A stretch of DNA of 64,000 nucleotides from NCBI RefSeq assembly GCF_040712075.1, contig NZ_JBFCVL010000009.1, positions 62,001 to 126,000 on the forward strand. Direction: 5' to 3'. Position numbers and translations under genes: made by a program. The number at the start of each line of letters is the position of its first letter. Positions within the stretch are counted from its first letter, which is position 1. Below, piece after piece: positions 31,933 to 43,186 of this stretch. This stretch comes from Fodinicurvata sp. EGI_FJ10296 (lineage in GTDB: Bacteria; Pseudomonadota; Alphaproteobacteria; DSM-16000; Inquilinaceae). Under the pieces are notes generated by a model that worked only from the letters and a program-made list of their open reading frames with translations, did no database searches and was not told the origin of the DNA.

Positions 31933-33357
31933 ATGACCAACATAGACGCCGTATTGCGCCACCTGGATGCCGATTTCGACGGCGCCGTCGCGCGGTTGAC
32001 CGAATTCCTGCGAATACCGTCCGTCAGCACCGATCCGGCACGGGCCGGCGAGGTGCGCCGCGCCGCGCACTGGATCGCCGACCAGCTGGCCGCGCTCGAT
32101 TTTTCGGTGTCATTGGTTGAAACCGCCCGCCATCCCACGGTCATCGCCCAGCATCCGGGCACGCCGGGGGGACTGGACGGCGGGGTTCGGGACGGCGTGC
32201 CGCCGCATATCCTCTACTACGGGCACTACGACGTTCAACCGCCGGAACCGCTGGAGGAATGGACGACGGATCCGTTCGATCCGACCATCATTGACGGGCC
32301 GCATGGCAAACGTATCGTGGCGCGGGGAGCGGTCGACGACAAGGGCCAGGTCATGACCTTCATCGAAGCGCTGCGCGCCTGGCATGCTGTCCATGGCGGT
32401 CCGCCGACGCGGGTGACGGTTCTGATCGAGGGCGAGGAGGAAATCGGCAGCGCCAATCTGGCGGCGACTCTGGAAGCGGAACGAGACCGTCTGGGTGCGG
32501 ATATCTGTGTCGTTTCCGACACTACCGGCTGGGACGTCGATACCCCCGCCCTGACGACCCGGCTGCGCGGCATGCTCTATACCGAACTCTATGTCGAGGG
32601 GCCGGGCCACGATCTGCATTCGGGGCTGTATGGCGGTGTGGCGCCGAACCCGCTGAACGCTCTGACCCGCGTTCTGGGCCGACTGCACGACGACCAAGGC
32701 CGGGTGGCGATCGACGGCTTCTATGACGATGTCCGCGATCCCGATCCCGAAACGCTGGCGGCCTGGGCGGCGCTGCCGCAGGACGACGAGGCGGTTATGG
32801 CCGAGATCGGGGCCGATGGCCTCGACGGCGAGCAGGGCGTCAGCCGCCTGGAGCGCCTCTGGTCGCGGCCGACATGCGATATCAATGGCATTTCCGGGGG
32901 CTATGCCGGGGCCGGATCGAAGACTGTGATCCCGGCGCGCGCGTCCGCCAAGGTGTCGTTCCGCCTGGTGCCTGATCAGGACCCCGACCGCATTCTGGCG
33001 GCCTATAAGGTGTTCATCGCCCAGACGCTGCCGTCGGCATGCCGCTGGCGGCTGGAAGTTCATTCGAAGAGCACCGGGGTCGAGGTCGATACCGGGCAGC
33101 CGATGATGGCCGCCGCCCGTGCCGCGCTGGAGCAGGTCTATGGCCGTCCGGCCGCCCCGATCGGCTGCGGCGGTTCGATTCCCGTCGTTGGCATGATGCG
33201 CCGGCTGCTGGGAATCGACACGATCCTGATGGGCTTCGGGCTTGACGATGACCGCATGCACAGTCCCAACGAGAAGTTCGAACTGCGGGCACTGGCGAAC
33301 GGGGCCAGGTCGCATGCCGCATTCCTCGGAAAGGTGGCCGAGGGTTCAGGTCTGTAG
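31933..33357 (+). CDS. M20 family dipeptidase (peptidase M20/M25/M40)
   Basis: A 474-residue di-zinc aminoacyl peptidase. The first zinc motif is YYGHYDVQP near residue 97 (His, Asp), followed by RGAVDDKGQ with the bridging Asp, EGEEEIGS with the catalytic Glu-Glu, and VSDTTGWD; the late His is in DDRMHSPNEKFEL near residue 442. The lid domain contains GPGHDLHSGLYGG. All metal ligands of the CNDP-dipeptidase subfamily are present. There is no signal peptide, so it is cytoplasmic, hydrolysing dipeptides. AGCAGGG precedes the ATG. Monocistronic, ended by a hairpin at 33395-33409. Confidence 0.88.
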   Translation: MTNIDAVLRHLDADFDGAVARLTEFLRIPSVSTDPARAGEVRRAAHWIADQLAALDFSVSLVETARHPTVIAQHPGTPGGLDGGVRDGVPPHILYYGHYDVQPPEPLEEWTTDPFDPTIIDGPHGKRIVARGAVDDKGQVMTFIEALRAWHAVHGGPPTRVTVLIEGEEEIGSANLAATLEAERDRLGADICVVSDTTGWDVDTPALTTRLRGMLYTELYVEGPGHDLHSGLYGGVAPNPLNALTRVLGRLHDDQGRVAIDGFYDDVRDPDPETLAAWAALPQDDEAVMAEIGADGLDGEQGVSRLERLWSRPTCDINGISGGYAGAGSKTVIPARASAKVSFRLVPDQDPDRILAAYKVFIAQTLPSACRWRLEVHSKSTGVEVDTGQPMMAAARAALEQVYGRPAAPIGCGGSIPVVGMMRRLLGIDTILMGFGLDDDRMHSPNEKFELRALANGARSHAAFLGKVAEGSGL

Positions 33358-33394
33358 CTGCTATATGAGCCGGGGGTGAGGAGGCAAACACCAA

Positions 33395-33409
33395 CCCCAC
33401 CCCGTGGGG
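33395..33409. terminator. Short hairpin between convergent genes
   Basis: CCCCAC and GTGGGG pair perfectly around CCC, 38 bases after the dipeptidase stop and before the end of the convergent small membrane gene. It could serve both directions; no U-run is present. Confidence 0.45.
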
Positions 33410-33439
33410 CAGGTTCTCATAGTGGCTGCGCCGGGACGT

Positions 33440-33511
33440 CTACATCACCAGCAGGATGATGATGACGACCAGCAGTGGTGCGCCGAGTAGCCATGCAATG
33501 ATCGCCAGCAT
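33440..33511 (-). CDS. Tiny hydrophobic membrane peptide (23 residues)
   Basis: Read on the minus strand from ATG 33511, the peptide is MLAIIAWLLGAPLLVVIIIL plus LVM, a single transmembrane helix with no charged residue. AGGAG lies nine bases before the ATG, a strong ribosome-binding site that argues for real translation. It follows the larger stress-type membrane protein gene by 19 bases on the same strand. Such tiny hydrophobic proteins are often missed by gene callers; the role is unknown. Confidence 0.55.
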   Translation of the reverse strand: MLAIIAWLLGAPLLVVIIILLVM

Positions 33512-33530
33512 TTTCAGATCTCCTGTCCAG

Positions 33531-34400
33531 TTATGGTTTACGCCAAGCGGCGAAGCGGCGGAAGGGAACATTCTGGTCGCGATGCTGTCCGCCATAGGTG
33601 GCGCTGAAATACGCGACGGCGGCGCTGACGATCATCGTGGCGGCCAGGATGAACGCGGCGACGATTCCGGCGATGCGGGCCTGTTCGATCATGTCGGTCG
33701 CTTCCTGACGTGCGGCCTCGACCTGCTCAAGAGCCGAATTCACACCGCTTTCGACTTCAGCCGGGTCAGCGCCGGTTTCCGAGGCGACGAGTTGTATAAG
33801 ATACTCGCGATCCGCGTCGGAAACCTCACCCTGGCTGACGCTGCGGGCCAGGATCGTGGTGACTTCCTCGCGAGCCTCGGGCGAGACCCGCTCGTCGCCG
33901 CCGCTGCGCACAACGAGGCTGGAGAAATAGTCGCCTTGTTCCTCGATGAGGCTGGCGACCGAGCCAGCGGCCGCGCCGGTTGCCGACGCTGCGGCCCCAA
34001 GCAGCCCGCCGACGCCACTGGCGGCCATGACGACGGCGATCAGCGTTCCGGCCGCCCAGACAATAACGCCGTGGGCGCCGTCACGGGTCTCGACTTCATC
34101 CTCGGTGCTATCCCCGACCCGGCGGCGCAGGCGCCCGGCGATATAGCCGCCGGCGGCAAAGCTGGAAACCGCGACCCAGATGAACCACAATCCGGCGGCA
34201 ATCATGAGCCACCTCATCGATACGCCTTCGCCCGGTTCCGGCGATGCGAACGACAGCCCGAGGCCGGCACCGAACGTGATCATAATGAGGGAGAACGCGG
34301 CGGCGAACACCGCGCCCGCGAAGATTGCTGCCCAGTCTGTATAGGAATGATCGGTCTCAGCGGTTCCCGTCGAGACACTCGGTTGGTTGATTGTGGCCAT
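33531..34400 (-). CDS. Multi-pass membrane protein of unknown function (PhnA-like, stress-type)
   Basis: A 289-residue protein. After a short polar start it has a hydrophobic pair (WAAIFAGAVFAAAFSLIMITF and WLMIAAGLWFIWVAVSSFAAGGYIAGRLRRR), a third segment (GVIVWAAGTLIAVVMAASGVGGLL), then a soluble helical region (about 150-240, rich in Glu, Ser, Ala) and a final transmembrane helix before FSATYGGQHRDQN. Proteins of this layout are annotated in alphaproteobacteria only as PhnA-like or hypothetical and are frequent in general stress regulons. Tiny hydrophobic genes lie on both sides, and an EcfG-type promoter candidate lies upstream, supporting a stress role. Biochemical function unknown. Confidence 0.65.
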   Translation of the reverse strand: MATINQPSVSTGTAETDHSYTDWAAIFAGAVFAAAFSLIMITFGAGLGLSFASPEPGEGVSMRWLMIAAGLWFIWVAVSSFAAGGYIAGRLRRRVGDSTEDEVETRDGAHGVIVWAAGTLIAVVMAASGVGGLLGAAASATGAAAGSVASLIEEQGDYFSSLVVRSGGDERVSPEAREEVTTILARSVSQGEVSDADREYLIQLVASETGADPAEVESGVNSALEQVEAARQEATDMIEQARIAGIVAAFILAATMIVSAAVAYFSATYGGQHRDQNVPFRRFAAWRKP

Positions 34401-34441
34401 GGAAACGCCCTCTTGATGGGGTGGAGTCGAATCCGGCGATG

Positions 34442-34516
34442 TCAGGCCAGTCCGACGAGGGACAGAATGACGAGCACGACCACGACAAGGCCGACGAGAT
34501 AGATGATGCTGTGCAT
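34442..34516 (-). CDS. Tiny hydrophobic membrane peptide (24 residues)
   Basis: From ATG 34516 the peptide reads MHSIIYLVGLVVVVLVILSL plus VGLA, one transmembrane helix with a short polar start. AAGGA precedes the ATG by nine bases. It lies 41 bases upstream of the larger membrane protein gene on the same strand and downstream of an EcfG-type promoter candidate. It resembles the very small hydrophobic stress proteins found across bacteria. Function unknown. Confidence 0.55.
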   Translation of the reverse strand: MHSIIYLVGLVVVVLVILSLVGLA

Positions 34517-35047
34517 GGTTCTGGTCCTTGAGTTGCGCTCTGGAATGGGGGGCGGAGCCAAAACCGACACGACGTCAAGGTGCGCTCCGAAAATCGCGCC
34601 TGGACAGACAGTGGCTTCAAGGGATGAACGCAGTGCGCTCCGCCGCCCTTACTGCTTCGCCTAACGGACGTTCAGGCGGAAAGGTTCCGGCGGCCGCGCA
34701 TTTTTAGGCGTAATTCGGCGAATAGCCGTCCGTGCGGTTCGGCGCGTGCGATGCTGGTTTGCGCAGCCTTTTCCCTCATGATCGCCCCGGACGCGCTGCT
34801 GAACCGGGACCCCGTGCAGCAACTCCCGATCGGTATAGACCAACCGTGCGCGTCCGTTTCCGGGTCCCCAATCGGTGTCGGGGACGGTTCGGGGTGGGGC
34901 GGGGCTGCATCAAATATCTCAATCGTGCAGGACTCGATCAGAGGCCCGAAACGATCAGGAGATGGGAATCTCGGCCGTCCAGCATCAAAACAACGCCATT
35001 CATCAAATTCAATCGATGTCGATGCCGGACTTCCATAGCGGCCCCGA
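34517..35047. other. Intergenic region without a supported gene
   Basis: About 530 bases between the mlaC stop and the tiny membrane gene. Several short open frames exist on both strands, but none has a ribosome-binding site with a recognisable product, and base composition shows no coding pattern I trust. The only feature I support is the EcfG-type promoter candidate at 34663-34688. Confidence 0.5.
34663..34688 (-). promoter_or_regulatory. EcfG-type promoter candidate for the tiny-peptide/membrane-protein set
   Basis: On the minus strand GGAAC (34688-34684, followed by C) is 17 bases from CGTT (34666-34663), the alphaproteobacterial general stress response consensus. It lies about 147 bases upstream of the tiny gene at 34516, leaving a long leader, so a promoter nearer the gene cannot be excluded. 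Confidence 0.45.
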
Positions 35048-35761
35048 TCAAGGGCCGGGCGCCACCTGGGTGCGCATACGCTCCAGCAGGGCATCGATGC
35101 TGCCCCCGGCCCGCTCGATCACGGAGGAGAACTCCTGTCGCTGGGTCACGCCCATGCTGACGCCTTCGATGATGACGTCGATGATCTGGTGGCCCTGCTC
35201 GCGGTCCCGAACGCGCCAAGCGACTTCCGCGGCATCAGGATTACCGGGCTGGCTGACTTCGGTGACGACGATGGTATCGGTTTCGGTCTCTTCGCGGGCG
35301 GCGGTGACACGAAAGCGTTCGCCTGAATAGTCGGAAAACCGGCGCGCATAAGTATTTATGACCATTTGCTCGAACAGGCTGACGAAGTCGCGGCGCTGCT
35401 CAGGGGTCGCCACGTTCCAGTAGCGTCCAAGGACGAAACGGCCGATGGTCGGAATGTCGAACCCTTCGCGGAAAAGTCGGCCGAATTCGGCGGTCGCCTC
35501 GGCCTGGTTCAGGCCGGGGCGGTTGAGGACCGAAAGGACCTCGTCGCCCATGCTCTCGATGAATCGGGCGGCGTCTGAACCCGTGGCTGCGGTCGCTGAA
35601 CGCAGGAGTCCCGATCCGACAAGGGACAAGACAACGCCGCCAACGCCCATGGCGCCGAGCGACATCACAATGTCTCGGCGAGAGCCTTTGTGTAACGGGC
35701 TGTGCTTCGGGGGAAGGGCCGTGGAAGACGGATTGGCAGACTTGGTTGTGGTGTGGGCCAT
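35048..35761 (-). CDS. mlaC: MlaC-type phospholipid-binding periplasmic protein
   Basis: A 237-residue MlaC/Ttg2D family protein, the periplasmic shuttle of the outer-membrane lipid-asymmetry pathway. The N terminus holds a twin-arginine-like signal (GSRRDIVMSLGAMGVGGVVLSL), suggesting Tat export, with cleavage near ATAATG. The mature fold includes AEFGRLFREGFDIPTIGRFVLGRYWNVATPEQRRDFVSLF, the family's most conserved stretch, VTEVSQPG and IIDVIIEGVSMGVTQRQEFSSVIERAGG near the end. It lies 69 bases downstream of mlaA on the same strand. The MlaFEDB importer genes are not in the window. Confidence 0.85.
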   Translation of the reverse strand: MAHTTTKSANPSSTALPPKHSPLHKGSRRDIVMSLGAMGVGGVVLSLVGSGLLRSATAATGSDAARFIESMGDEVLSVLNRPGLNQAEATAEFGRLFREGFDIPTIGRFVLGRYWNVATPEQRRDFVSLFEQMVINTYARRFSDYSGERFRVTAAREETETDTIVVTEVSQPGNPDAAEVAWRVRDREQGHQIIDVIIEGVSMGVTQRQEFSSVIERAGGSIDALLERMRTQVAPGP

Positions 35762-35830
35762 ATGCGGGTTTTTCCGTCAAAGTATCCAGTAGGAGCGATG
35801 ACCGCGCACCCGTCGTGACGTCGATATGCG

Positions 35831-36880
35831 TCAGTCGGTATCGGCGAGCCAATGAGAAGATGGAAGCGTTGCCTGCTGTCCGTCAAGCAGACTACCGTCC
35901 GCTCGTCCCGAAAGTGACGAGGGGGGCGCGGCCGCTGCCGTCTCGCCTTCGGACGGCGCTGCTTCGGAAATGCCGTTTCCGTCGCCGAAATCCTCGAAAT
36001 CCTCGAATGTCGGCATGGGGGCATTGCTGTCCATGCCATCGCCGCGAATCTTGCGCTCGCGCATCTGTTGGGTCAGGCTACGGACCGTCGCATAGGTGTC
36101 GACGGAACTTTCGCGCAATTCCTGGACTTCGTCCAGCACCCGTGACCGCGCATCGACCGCGCCGACTCCCGTTCGCGCGGTGTTCCAGGCCTGGGCGCCT
36201 TCGTTCATCAGCACGATACTCACGGGATCGCTGACCGTGTCCACGACCCATCCGACGGTATCGCGCAGATTGGTTGGTCCCAGGAACGGCCGCACCGCGT
36301 ATGGACCCGGCCCGACTCCCCAGCGGCCCATTGTCTGGCCAAAATCAGCAGACTCATAGGGGTGTCCGGCGGAGGTGGCGACATCGGTAAACCCGCCGAG
36401 GCCGAGGGTTGAATTGATGAAGAATCGGGTCGCCGTGGTTTCCGCTGCCGACCAGTCACCCTGCAGCAGATTGTTCGCCAGTGTGACCGGAGTGCGGAGA
36501 TTGCGCAGAAAGCTGCGCAGATTATTGCGCAGCGGCAGCGGGATAACCGTTTCGTAAACCGTTGCGGTCGGCACCACGATGACGATATCGACCGCTTCGT
36601 TGAACGCGAATACGCCTCGGTTGATGGGTTCCAGCGGGTCGTATATTTCGCCGTCCATCCGGCCCGCCATCGCCGGGCCTGTCACTGCTGAATCATTCGA
36701 GGCCGCAGGCGCCGTGCTGTCTTCGAACATCGGTGGGCTTGCCGGCGTCTGAGCCGCCGCGGCGGGGGCGACAAGTATCGCCAGGGCAAAGAGCGCCGCC
36801 GAGACCGGCAGCCGCACGGTGCCCGATGGCGTGTCTGAAATTGCTGCACATCTATTGGTGCGGGCGGGGCGCATCGTCAC
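35831..36880 (-). CDS. mlaA: MlaA/VacJ family outer-membrane lipid-asymmetry protein, apparently without lipobox
   Basis: A 349-residue MlaA-type protein that would pass mislocalised phospholipids from the outer membrane to MlaC. Core family motifs are present: YDPLEPINRGVFAFNEAVDI near residue 80, PLRNNLRSFLRNLRTPVTLANNLLQG, TTATRFFINSTLGLGGFTDVA, GQTMGRWGVGPGPYAVRPFLGPTNLRDTVG. Two oddities. The signal sequence (LPVSAALFALAILVAPAAAA) has no Cys at the cleavage point, so the usual lipid anchor is missing; the only N-terminal Cys is at residue 11, before the hydrophobic core. And a disordered acidic C-terminal tail of about 90 residues follows the core. It is transcribed with mlaC. Confidence 0.82.
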   Translation of the reverse strand: MTMRPARTNRCAAISDTPSGTVRLPVSAALFALAILVAPAAAAQTPASPPMFEDSTAPAASNDSAVTGPAMAGRMDGEIYDPLEPINRGVFAFNEAVDIVIVVPTATVYETVIPLPLRNNLRSFLRNLRTPVTLANNLLQGDWSAAETTATRFFINSTLGLGGFTDVATSAGHPYESADFGQTMGRWGVGPGPYAVRPFLGPTNLRDTVGWVVDTVSDPVSIVLMNEGAQAWNTARTGVGAVDARSRVLDEVQELRESSVDTYATVRSLTQQMRERKIRGDGMDSNAPMPTFEDFEDFGDGNGISEAAPSEGETAAAAPPSSLSGRADGSLLDGQQATLPSSHWLADTD

Positions 36881-37267
36881 GTCGTCGTCTCCGGTCTTGA
36901 CCCCAGCATCGGTTCGGGCGTTCCCGGGCCGGTGCTGGGTGGTTCATTGGCAAGCTTGTGCATCGTTCCGGGTCGAGCTGCGCGCGGAGCACAACCGCCA
37001 GCCGGTTTCGCTTTGGACAACGCCATATCTATACCACCCGACATCGGGCGGAAAGATGGCGCGTCAAGTGCACAACGCGCAAGAGGGCCTGACGTTCCAG
37101 TTGGCCCACCCGGACGGCCTTCCCCCCTGGCTTTCATGCGCTTCCCGGCGTTGCATCCGACCGCTGCTTCCTAGCAAGCATAAACATATCTTTATATATG
37201 GCTTCATTCTTGTCGGTGCGTGTGTTAGGGTGCGGCGAAGAACGGTCGTCATTGGGACGGTCGAACG
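36881..37267. promoter_or_regulatory. Divergent intergenic region between mlaA and the methionine-cycle operon
   Basis: About 390 bases without a gene that hold promoters for mlaA (minus) and the ArsR-metF-metH operon (plus). A sharply AT-rich stretch lies at 37176-37215 in otherwise GC-rich DNA and contains the dyad at 37185-37200. I looked for a SAM or SAH riboswitch ahead of the methionine genes and did not recognise one. Confidence 0.45.
37185..37200. promoter_or_regulatory. Candidate operator of the ArsR-methyltransferase regulator
   Basis: CATAT and ATATG form an inverted repeat with a six-base spacer, inside AAACATATCTTTATATATGG, 68 bases upstream of the regulator's start. AT-rich dyads of this size are typical ArsR-family sites. 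An autoregulatory site controlling the whole methionine operon is a reasonable inference. Confidence 0.45.
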
Positions 37268-38272
37268 GTGACGGCAGGGACCATGGAACGTCTGCTCTTG
37301 GAATTGAAAGCGGCCGCCGAGCCGACCCGAATACGGGTCCTGGTGCTTTGTTCGCGCAGCGAACTGTCGGTCAGCGATTTGACGCAGATTCTCGGTCAGA
37401 GCCAGCCACGCGTGTCGCGCCACCTTAAACTTCTATGCGATGCCGGTCTGCTGGCCCGTTTCCGGGAAGGCACATACGCGTTCTTCCGCTTGGCCGAGAC
37501 GGGGCTGGGGGCAAAGGTTGCCCGTGCCCTGGTGGATCTCGTGCCGGCGGACGATCCGACTCTGGCCCTCGATATGGAGCGGCTGGATGCCATCAAACGC
37601 AGCCGCGCGGCGTCGGCGGCCAACTATTTCAGCCGCAACGCCCCGTTATGGGATCAGATCAGGGCGCTGCATATCGCCGACAGCGAAGTCGAGGATGTGC
37701 TTCGCGACCTGATGCCGCCGGGGCCGGTGGGGACTCTGCTGGATATCGGCACGGGGACCGGCCGCATTATCGAGGTGCTCGGCGATCGGGCAGAGCGGGC
37801 GATCGGCATCGATCTCTCGCGCGAAATGCTGGCCGTCGCTCGCGCCAACCTGGAACGAGCCGGCTTCAAGTCGGCGCAGGTACGCCAGGGCGATCTTTAT
37901 CAGCTGCCCGTCCCGCGCGCATCGGTCGACGTCGCCGTCATGCACCAGGTCCTTCATTATATGGAGGACCCGCTGGACGCGATCGCCGAGGCCGGCCGCG
38001 TATTGAAGCCGGGCGGACTGCTGCTGATCGCGGATTTCGAGCAACACACGGTCGAAAGCCTGCGCGAGGAACACGCCCATCGCTGGCTTGGCTTCGATGA
38101 GCAGGTTGTGGCCGGGTGGCTGACGGATGCCGGGTTTTCGGCGCCTGACGTGCACCGGTTGCCGGGTACACCATTGACAGTCACGATCTGGGCCGCTCAA
38201 CGCCAACCGGCGACGGCGCGCCCCATCAACAACGCCACCGTCGAATACGCTGGAGAATTGAAATATGAATAA
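37268..38272 (+). CDS. ArsR-family regulator fused to a SAM-dependent methyltransferase-type domain (SahR-like)
   Basis: A 334-residue two-domain protein. Residues about 5-100 form an ArsR winged helix: LLELKAAAEPTRIRVLVLCS, ELSVSDLTQILGQSQPRVSRHLKLLCDAGLL. Residues about 110-310 are a class I methyltransferase-like domain with motif I TLLDIGTGTGRIIEVLG, an acidic strand GIDLSREML, and YMEDPLDAIAEAGRVLKPGGLLLIADF. This architecture, always next to metF/metH, recalls SahR, the S-adenosylhomocysteine-sensing repressor of methionine metabolism in Proteobacteria; the second domain is then a sensor rather than an enzyme. The GTG at 37268 is listed; ATG 37283 (MERLLLELK) is an equally good start. 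It overlaps metF by eight bases. Confidence 0.82.
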   Translation: MTAGTMERLLLELKAAAEPTRIRVLVLCSRSELSVSDLTQILGQSQPRVSRHLKLLCDAGLLARFREGTYAFFRLAETGLGAKVARALVDLVPADDPTLALDMERLDAIKRSRAASAANYFSRNAPLWDQIRALHIADSEVEDVLRDLMPPGPVGTLLDIGTGTGRIIEVLGDRAERAIGIDLSREMLAVARANLERAGFKSAQVRQGDLYQLPVPRASVDVAVMHQVLHYMEDPLDAIAEAGRVLKPGGLLLIADFEQHTVESLREEHAHRWLGFDEQVVAGWLTDAGFSAPDVHRLPGTPLTVTIWAAQRQPATARPINNATVEYAGELKYE

Positions 38273-39227
38273 GATGCTGGACACGTCCTCATCGGCCGAA
38301 CGGACCTTCACGCGGACTCCGGCGGCCCAGGGTCTGATCTTCGGTCAGGAGCCGTCGGATCGTCTCAAGATCAGCTTCGAGTTCTTCCCGCCGAAGAACG
38401 AGAACATGCACAAGACGCTGACCGAAACGGCGGCCAAGCTGCGCGCCCTGTCGCCGGAATTCGTTTCCGTGACCTGCGGTGCGGGCGGATCGGACAGCGC
38501 CGGCAAGACGCCGGCGATCTGTGACGAGGTCGGCCGGATCATGGACGTGCCGGTTGCGGCCCATCTGACCTGCGCCTCGGCGCCGAAAGAGGTCGTCGAA
38601 GAGGTCGCGCGCAACTACTGGGCCAACGGCGTGCGCCGGATCGTCGCCTTGCGCGGCGACAGCCCGGATGCAGACGGCGTCTATCGGCCCCGTGAAGACA
38701 GCTTTGCCTATGCCGACGATCTGGTTCTGGCATTGAAGAAGATTGCCGATTTCGACATTTCGGTGGCCGCCTATCCGGAAACGCATCCGGCGGCGCCCAG
38801 CGATCAGTTCGACATCGATCACCTGAAGCGCAAGATCGATAACGGCGCGAACCGGGCGATCACGCAGTTCTTCCTCGACAACAACGACTTTTTCCGTTTC
38901 GTCGAAAAGGCGCGGGCCGCTGGCATCACGGTGCCGATCGTTCCCGGCATTCTGCCGATCGTCAATTTCGAACGCGCGGTGAAATTCGCCGGCGCGTGCG
39001 GCGCCAAGATTCCGCAGTGGATGACGGACCTGTACGAAGGGCTCGACAAGACGCCGGAGACCCGGCAGATGGTCTCGGCCACAGTCGCGGCTGAACAGTG
39101 CCGCCTGCTGCAGGACGAAGGCTTTGACGATTTCCACATTTACACGTTGAACCGGGCGGAACTGCCGATCGCGGTATGCCGGATGCTTGGCGTAAAAGCC
39201 GAAGCCCCGGAAATGGCGAACGCCTGA
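38265..39227 (+). CDS. metF: 5,10-methylenetetrahydrofolate reductase
   Basis: A 320-residue FAD-dependent TIM barrel that reduces methylenetetrahydrofolate to methyltetrahydrofolate for methionine synthesis. ISFEFFPPKNENMHKTL near residue 36 is the family signature (catalytic Glu in EFFPP), followed by VSVTCGAGGS, HLTCASAP, RIVALRGDSP and AITQFFLDNNDFFRFVEKARAAGI with the FAD-binding residues. The first 30 residues are a non-conserved extension, normal in alphaproteobacteria. It overlaps the regulator gene and is followed by the two metH genes in one operon. Confidence 0.93.
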   Translation: MNKMLDTSSSAERTFTRTPAAQGLIFGQEPSDRLKISFEFFPPKNENMHKTLTETAAKLRALSPEFVSVTCGAGGSDSAGKTPAICDEVGRIMDVPVAAHLTCASAPKEVVEEVARNYWANGVRRIVALRGDSPDADGVYRPREDSFAYADDLVLALKKIADFDISVAAYPETHPAAPSDQFDIDHLKRKIDNGANRAITQFFLDNNDFFRFVEKARAAGITVPIVPGILPIVNFERAVKFAGACGAKIPQWMTDLYEGLDKTPETRQMVSATVAAEQCRLLQDEGFDDFHIYTLNRAELPIAVCRMLGVKAEAPEMANA

Positions 39228-39280
39228 GGGCCACTGACAGGCCCCGTCGACCGCTTCAACAGAAAACGAGCAAATAAGTT

Positions 39281-40341
39281 ATGACGAGAGAAGACCGCCT
39301 CAAAGCGCTACGCGCCGCCGTGGGTCAACGTATCCTGGTGCTGGACGGCGCCATGGGGACGACGATTCAATCGTATCATCTGGAAGAGAACGATTATCGC
39401 GGCAGCCGGTTCGCCGACTACGACCGGGACGTCAAAGGCAACAACGACCTTCTGACCCTGACGCAGCCGGACATCGTCAAGGAGATTTCCCTGGCCTATC
39501 TGGAGGCCGGTGCGGACATCCTGACGACGAACACGTTCAACTCGACGACCGTTTCACAGGCCGATTACGGCATGGAATCGCTGGTCGACGAACTGAACGA
39601 GGAGGCCGCGCGGATCGCGCGCGAAGCCGCCGACGAGATGACGGCCAAACAGCCGGACAAGCCGCGCTTCGTGACCGGCGCCATCGGTCCGACCAGCAAG
39701 ACGACCTCGATCTCGCCCGACGTCAACGATCCGGGGTATCGGGCGACCAGCTTCGACGAGATCGCCACCGCCTACAAGCAGGCCGCCCGCGGTCTGATCA
39801 AGGGCGGCGCCGATCTGATCCTGCTGGAAACGATCTTTGACACGCTCAATGCCAAGGCCGGCATTTTCGCGCTTGAGTCGTTGTTTGAAGAACTGGGCAT
39901 GCGGCTGCCGGTCATGATTTCCGGCACCATCACCGATTTGTCCGGCCGGACGCTGACAGGCCAGACGGTCGAAGCGTTCTGGTTTTCCGTGCGCCACGCG
40001 CGCCCGTTCTCGATCGGACTGAATTGCGCGCTGGGCGCCGATGCCATGCGCCCGCATATCGCGGAGCTGTCCCGGATTGCGGACACGGCGGTCTGCGCCT
40101 ATCCCAACGCCGGTCTGCCGAACGAGTTCGGCGAGTACGACGAAGCACCGGAAACCACGGCCGCGCAACTCAAGGAGTGGGCCGAGAGCGGGCTGGTCAA
40201 TATCGTCGGCGGGTGCTGCGGCACGTCGCCGGATCACATCCGCGCCATCCATGACGCCGTCATCACCGAGGCGCCGCGCGAGATCCCCGATATTCAGCCC
40301 CGCCTGCGCCTTTCCGGCCTGGAACCATTCGAGGTACGTTC

Positions 40342-40345
<4 letters not shown>
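39281..40345 (+). CDS. metH1: Methionine synthase subunit 1: homocysteine-binding domain
   Basis: A 354-residue zinc-dependent homocysteine S-methyltransferase module, corresponding to the N-terminal domain of Met[25 protein letters not shown] opens it; the zinc cysteines are in [13 protein letters not shown] near residue 245 and in [21 protein letters not shown] near residue 310. It stops before the pterin-binding domain, which is encoded by the next gene. Its stop overlaps the following ATG (TCATGA), so the two halves are translationally coupled and presumably form one complex. Splitting of MetH at this point is known in alphaproteobacteria. Confidence 0.92.
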
Positions 40346-43020
<2,675 letters not shown>

Positions 43021-43044
43021 CTGCTGTTTCCGTCTGCTCCAACT

Positions 43045-43088
43045 CCCGGGTGCAGCGCGGCACGAGAGTGACGCGCTGCAGACCCGGG
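43045..43088 (+). terminator. Strong hairpin ending the methionine operon
   Basis: CCCGGGTGCAGCGCG (43045-43059) pairs with 43072-43088 along 15 bp, interrupted by a two-base bulge (43080-43081), with a 12-base loop. It begins 25 bases after the metH2 stop codon. No U-run follows, so termination may need Rho, but the structure is the strongest stem I noted in the window. Confidence 0.6.
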
Positions 43089-43186
43089 ATCGGGTGCGGT
43101 AACGTCCCCGGCGTCATTACGGTCGACTGCCGGACTGTCACCCCATAGAATTATCAGCATTGGCCCTGGTGCTTCCTGGAGAGCGG

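Noticed and set aside
34672..35094. A 140-codon minus-strand open frame in the gap after mlaC
   Set aside because: It overlaps the end of mlaC in another frame, has no ribosome-binding site and no recognisable product.
36881..37267. SAM or SAH riboswitch ahead of the methionine operon
   Set aside because: I found no conserved riboswitch core or paired architecture I could name; the region looks like a protein operator instead.
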